From JASHVB01 sp049522565 (GTDB lineage: Bacteria > Pseudomonadota > Alphaproteobacteria > Acetobacterales > Acetobacteraceae), in the NCBI GenBank assembly GCA_049522565.1, contig JBEKNT010000111.1:1-17613 (forward strand): DNA of 17,613 bases, in the 5' to 3' direction. The notes beneath the pieces are model-generated. The model was not told the origin of the DNA. It did not search any database and was given only the letters and a program-made list of their open reading frames with translations. Shown here one piece after another: positions 14,920 to 17,613 of this stretch (the first letter of the stretch is position 1; each line of letters opens with the position of its first letter). The translations under genes were made by a program, and so were the position numbers.

Positions 14920-15195
14920 CAGGCTGGGCAGAGAATCGCGAGCGAAGGCTTGGCGCAAACCGTCGCAGGGGAACGGCACTCCGGCTCGGCGGGCGATCAG
15001 GTCAAAGCTGTTGGCAAAAGGCCGTGTGCTTGATGCCATCATCATGCCAGAACAGGTACGAGATGACGTGCCGAGGTGTGCCGACCAGTGTGCCTCTCGC
15101 GGCATCGCTCAGTGGCACCAGGCGTGGGCTTGAGGTTTCGTCTTGGTGAGCTTGGCCTCTCGATGCCGGATCGACACCTGAGGTCGCTCCAAGCA
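14920..15195 (-). pseudogene. Tyrosine recombinase (integrase) remnant, frameshifted
   Basis: Reading the minus strand in two alternating frames gives the C-terminal half of a phage-type integrase. One frame shows LERPQVSIRHREAKLTKTK (near 15192-15136). A second shows PRLVPLSDAARGTLVG and then YLFWHDDGIKH, ending at a TGA at 15002. The first frame resumes with DLIARRAGVPFPCDGLRQAFA (15000-14941). This order (beta-sheet Lys region, VPLSD, FWH, then RRAGVPF-HDLRHTFA) is the integrase catalytic domain. The expected HDLRH reads DGLRQ, so the box II His is lost. The N-terminal half is missing: the membrane-protein gene ends 29 bp upstream. The final Tyr region was not found. The gene is dead, through at least two frameshifts, truncation and active-site loss. 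Confidence 0.65.
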
Positions 15196-15223
15196 GCAGA
15201 CTCCTCGTGCCACATTGGCGGCG

Positions 15224-16774
15224 TCACTGACAATCCTTGGCATCGCGAGACAGCAGGCCATGCACGCCCGTAACGGCCTGGCTGTAACGGAACAGACCAT
15301 CGTTGGCGGGATCGCAGTATCGGCCAGTCTCGCGTAGCACCTGCGCGATTGCTGGGGGCACTGCGGTCCGCAATGTCGCCATGGAAACCGCATGGGGGGT
15401 AAGCAGTTCTGATTTTGGCGAGAGGACGGCTTGTATGACGCCGTAAGCCATAAGCGCCGTCAGCACGCCAGGCACAACTTCACGGTAACGCGTCCGGGAC
15501 AGAAACCGCAGAGTAACCGGCAGGACCACCAAAGGCAGGTAAAGCCAGTAACGCAGTTCGTGTGAACGCGGCATGCAAGCGGTGAGGACTACCAGCGACA
15601 GGGCGGCGATAACCAGAAGCCGCTGATGCCGATCGGTCTCGCGACGCAAACGACACGCCTGAAGTGTGAGCAAGGATGCGCTCAGCAGGACCAACACTCC
15701 GCCCCATCCTCCAGTTCGGCTCGGTGCACCGCGCCGGGGTGTCCATCCCGTCACGCTATCAATGTTGTACCATGGCGCGACGCCGCGCATCGTCCAGTCG
15801 AGTTCGGTCGCAGAGAGGATGAAATTCACTGGCTCTGGAAAACTGACCTCATGGGAACCGGCCAACAGGTAGGTAGGGTAGGTTGCACCCAACTCCGGAC
15901 TCTCAGGCCCGGTGAACAGGCTGCGGCCAAACAAGCTGACGCTTAGCGGATAGAAAGGATTGCCGTACCGCACATAGTTCATCAGGATCGTCGTGCTCGC
16001 CAGGGCATTGGCGCTCATCAGTACGATCAGAAGGAAGGCGCGGGATCGGCGCGGGGTGCCTGAAGCTCCCAGACAAAGCACAGCAACGATGGCCGTGACG
16101 CACATCCCGGCCAGGAACGCCTGATACTTGATATTACCTGCGAGACCCAAGGCGACGACAGCGCAGGCGGCCCGTATCCAGGGAAACGGCCTGTCCGGGA
16201 TACGTGCATACGTCGCCACCTCAAGAAGCAGGAAAAAGCCCAAGGCGATGCAGAGGGCTGCCGGTAAATCGCCATAGATCGCCTCGAAATGAATTAGCAA
16301 CATGGGTGAAGCGAAAAACCCGAGGATAAGCCATGCAATCGGCACGACCATGGCTCGGGAAAGATAATAAAAGTATGCGAAACACAAAATAATTTGCGGA
16401 ATTATAACGGCGTGGAGCGACCCACTAACGGCCCATGCAAAGCCGCCCACCCATTCCCACGCTTTCGGAAAGCCAAGCCAGCGCTCGGTTACCAGCGAAT
16501 CGAAACGGAAACTCGCAGGGCCACCGCCAATGTCGAACAAATAACTGCTAAACGGCAAGTGGTACCACCAACTATCGTACGGAATCAGCGGGCGTATCAA
16601 TGCAAGGAGCGTACCGATCACCAGAACGGCCCATGCAACGAATGAAGAGTAGTGGATGCCATAAATCCCAGGCTTCACCAGGTAGCGCCAGTAGCCACCC
16701 CATCTATACAGAAAGATGGCAATGAGGCCCTCCGCCTTGAACTGCCCGGCAGCACCCATGTTCCTCGTCGTCAT
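15224..16774 (-). CDS. Polytopic membrane protein, GT-C glycosyltransferase-like
   Basis: Integral membrane protein of 516 aa from ATG 16774 (a TTG three codons earlier is possible). I count about ten or more hydrophobic segments: about 44-60, 95-125, 130-155, 165-185, 200-245, and several from 365 to 470. The first periplasmic loop has LIPYDSWWYHLPF, with an acidic residue (Asp67) followed by YHLP; this resembles the D-x-x-Y/F-H motif of GT-C enzymes that use lipid-linked sugars. A non-membrane stretch (about 295-360) contains YPLSVSLFGRS and WYNIDSVTG. The exact family is not recognised and the function (cell-surface sugar transfer) is inferred. Base composition is clearly lower in GC than neighbouring genes, with AT-rich stretches around 16370-16410. 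It follows a small gene by a 4-bp overlap and precedes a dead integrase. Confidence 0.75.
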   Translation of the reverse strand: MTTRNMGAAGQFKAEGLIAIFLYRWGGYWRYLVKPGIYGIHYSSFVAWAVLVIGTLLALIRPLIPYDSWWYHLPFSSYLFDIGGGPASFRFDSLVTERWLGFPKAWEWVGGFAWAVSGSLHAVIIPQIILCFAYFYYLSRAMVVPIAWLILGFFASPMLLIHFEAIYGDLPAALCIALGFFLLLEVATYARIPDRPFPWIRAACAVVALGLAGNIKYQAFLAGMCVTAIVAVLCLGASGTPRRSRAFLLIVLMSANALASTTILMNYVRYGNPFYPLSVSLFGRSLFTGPESPELGATYPTYLLAGSHEVSFPEPVNFILSATELDWTMRGVAPWYNIDSVTGWTPRRGAPSRTGGWGGVLVLLSASLLTLQACRLRRETDRHQRLLVIAALSLVVLTACMPRSHELRYWLYLPLVVLPVTLRFLSRTRYREVVPGVLTALMAYGVIQAVLSPKSELLTPHAVSMATLRTAVPPAIAQVLRETGRYCDPANDGLFRYSQAVTGVHGLLSRDAKDCQ

Positions 16775-17261
16775 GATTTCCAACGAATAGTTTCCGACCT
16801 CGACACCCCATCATTGCGGGAATGTTTACGCCAGGCGGCTGTCCCATCGGCCATGGTTTCGTTTCTTTGCATACCACCACGGGTGCCAGATTGCATATCC
16901 CTATGATCGAGGGAAACGACGGTCGCCAATTTGCGCCAACCGATCCGCAGGTACATCCGGTCCTGTTCAGAAATCCCCCTCGCTGAAAGCTGGCTTTCCA
17001 CCGTGGCTTCTACAAGCGGCTTGACCGTACGCAAAACCATCTGTTTTCGGGTACGGCCCCGCCGCTCCAGCAGGCCCTCTGTGGCCTGGAAGTCCTCGGT
17101 ACGCAACGGACGAATGTCTGCTCTCCAGCCAAAACGGCAATAGCCTGTCCACTGGCATAAACCGTCGCATCCGACCCTTGCACCCATTCGAACTGACCCA
17201 CGACCCATGGCCCGCAGTCGTTGCGGACCCGCGGTACATCTGCGTGCCTCTGCGGTTCCAT
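16771..17261 (-). pseudogene. Small gene with apparent frameshift, upstream of membrane protein
   Basis: A candidate start ATG at 17261 (MEPQRHADVPRVRNDCGPWV) has GCAGGGAAGC six bases upstream. Its frame reads with sensible codons through GQFEWVQGSDATVYASGQAI and AVLAGEQ to about 17105. A -1 shifted frame then takes over with RPLRTEDFQATEGLLERR, KQMVLRTVKPLVEATVESQL and SARGISEQDRMYLRIGW, and stops at TGA 16771-16773. That stop overlaps the ATG of the membrane protein (ATGA). Joined, the product would be about 163 aa, polar and helical. I recognise no family. It could be a pseudogene, a sequencing error, or less likely a slippage site at a T4 run near 17125. The second part alone is open from an ATG at 17208, but that start lacks a ribosome-binding site. 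Confidence 0.38.
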
Positions 17262-17429
17262 TTGCTTCCCTGCCGGGACCCGAACGCTGTCGCCCGGGTG
17301 GTCATGGCTTGCGCGCGGACGACACCCCCTTACCGGCGGTGCGGCCGTTCCCGGCGCCCCGGCCGCCGCTCGGCCCACCGCGTCAAAGCCGCGACGCCCC
17401 GCCAGTCACGCCGCCTCGGCATTTCCCTC

Positions 17430-17465
17430 TTGACATTGTGTCTAACTAACTGTATCTAACCGGCA
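17430..17465 (+). promoter_or_regulatory. Sigma-70-type promoter placed for a leaderless mRNA
   Basis: TTGACA (17430-17435), a 17-bp spacer and TATCTA (17453-17458) form a good promoter. Counting seven bases from the -10 end puts the transcript start at 17465, the A of the ATG of the next gene. There is no ribosome-binding sequence. A direct repeat TCTAAC occurs twice, at 17441-17446 and 17455-17460, overlapping the spacer and -10, and could be an operator. Confidence 0.6.
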
Positions 17466-17613
17466 TGGACAGCCAATCACCACCACCACCACCACCAGCC
17501 GACCCCGACCTCCGGCTCCAGCGGGAGATCCACCTGGTCGCCGCCGAAACCCTGCGCGCCTCGCTGCCACCGCCGATCGACGACACGCCGGAGGCCCGGG
17601 CCCGCTACGCCCG
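17465..17613 (+). CDS. Hypothetical protein, N-terminal part only
   Basis: ATG 17465 opens a frame that runs off the right edge after 49 codons. It begins MDSQS, then six prolines from a CCA triplet repeat (17480-17497), then DLRLQREIHLVAAETLRAS and LPPPIDDTPEARARYA. The last part resembles N-termini of uncharacterised proteins from Acetobacteraceae, as far as I can recall; the function is unknown. A strong promoter lies directly against the start codon and no ribosome-binding site is present, so translation is probably leaderless. Confidence 0.65.
   Translation, partial: MDSQSPPPPPPADPDLRLQREIHLVAAETLRASLPPPIDDTPEARARYA

Noticed and set aside
14419..15105. A 228-residue minus-strand open frame taken as a normal gene
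   Set aside because: Only its first part (to about 14920) shows integrase similarity, and that continues from another frame. The rest has no motif, so it was treated as part of a pseudogene.
1..17613. CRISPR array, tRNA, rRNA or intact insertion sequence
   Set aside because: No regularly spaced direct repeats, no tRNA-like cloverleaf spotted by eye, no rRNA sequence and no intact transposase frame were seen. A tRNA-finding program would be needed to exclude a tRNA fully.

Overview
The window is a high-GC bacterial chromosome segment that looks like an alphaproteobacterium, most likely an Acetobacteraceae-type genome. This rests on codon use, the Liv-type transporter layout, GC-rich intergenic palindromes of the CCTCTCCC...GGGAGAGG kind, and the style of the partial protein at the right edge. 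The assignment is inference. No rRNA, tRNA or CRISPR array was seen.

Left part (1-3096, minus strand): a four-rhodanese-domain protein lies upstream of a class I CoA-transferase pair. Subunits A and B are joined by an ATGA stop/start overlap, and B runs off the left edge. Divergent from these (3263-5573, plus strand) are an AraC-type regulator with a GyrI-like effector domain, a TrmO-type tRNA methyltransferase, and an unrecognised small protein with a zincin HELAH motif. That last gene has a near-perfect FNR/FixK-type dyad about 100 bp upstream.

Middle (5894-11070, plus strand): a branched-chain amino-acid-type ABC importer in the order LivG, LivF, LivH (TTG start), LivM, without a periplasmic binding protein in the window. 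A long amidohydrolase-2 family enzyme follows. The transporter and hydrolase may share a small-molecule catabolic task, but the substrate cannot be read from the sequence. Facing them on the minus strand (13229-11235) are a secreted hypothetical protein, a glutathione S-transferase and a carboxymuconolactone decarboxylase-family protein; the last two are 21 bp apart. Four copies of one palindrome family sit between genes from 7.4 to 11.2 kb, and a separate 142-bp imperfect palindrome lies upstream of the GST.

Right part (13485-17613): an aldo/keto reductase, then a region with signs of horizontal transfer. It holds a frameshifted, truncated tyrosine-recombinase remnant, a lower-GC polytopic membrane protein resembling GT-C glycosyltransferases, and a small apparently frameshifted gene whose TGA overlaps the ATG of the membrane protein. 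At the right edge a new gene begins on the plus strand; its promoter is placed so that the transcript should be leaderless.

Most of the window is ordinary metabolism and transport. The least explained parts are the HELAH protein with its FNR-like site, the broken recombinase and membrane-protein segment, and the leaderless promoter.
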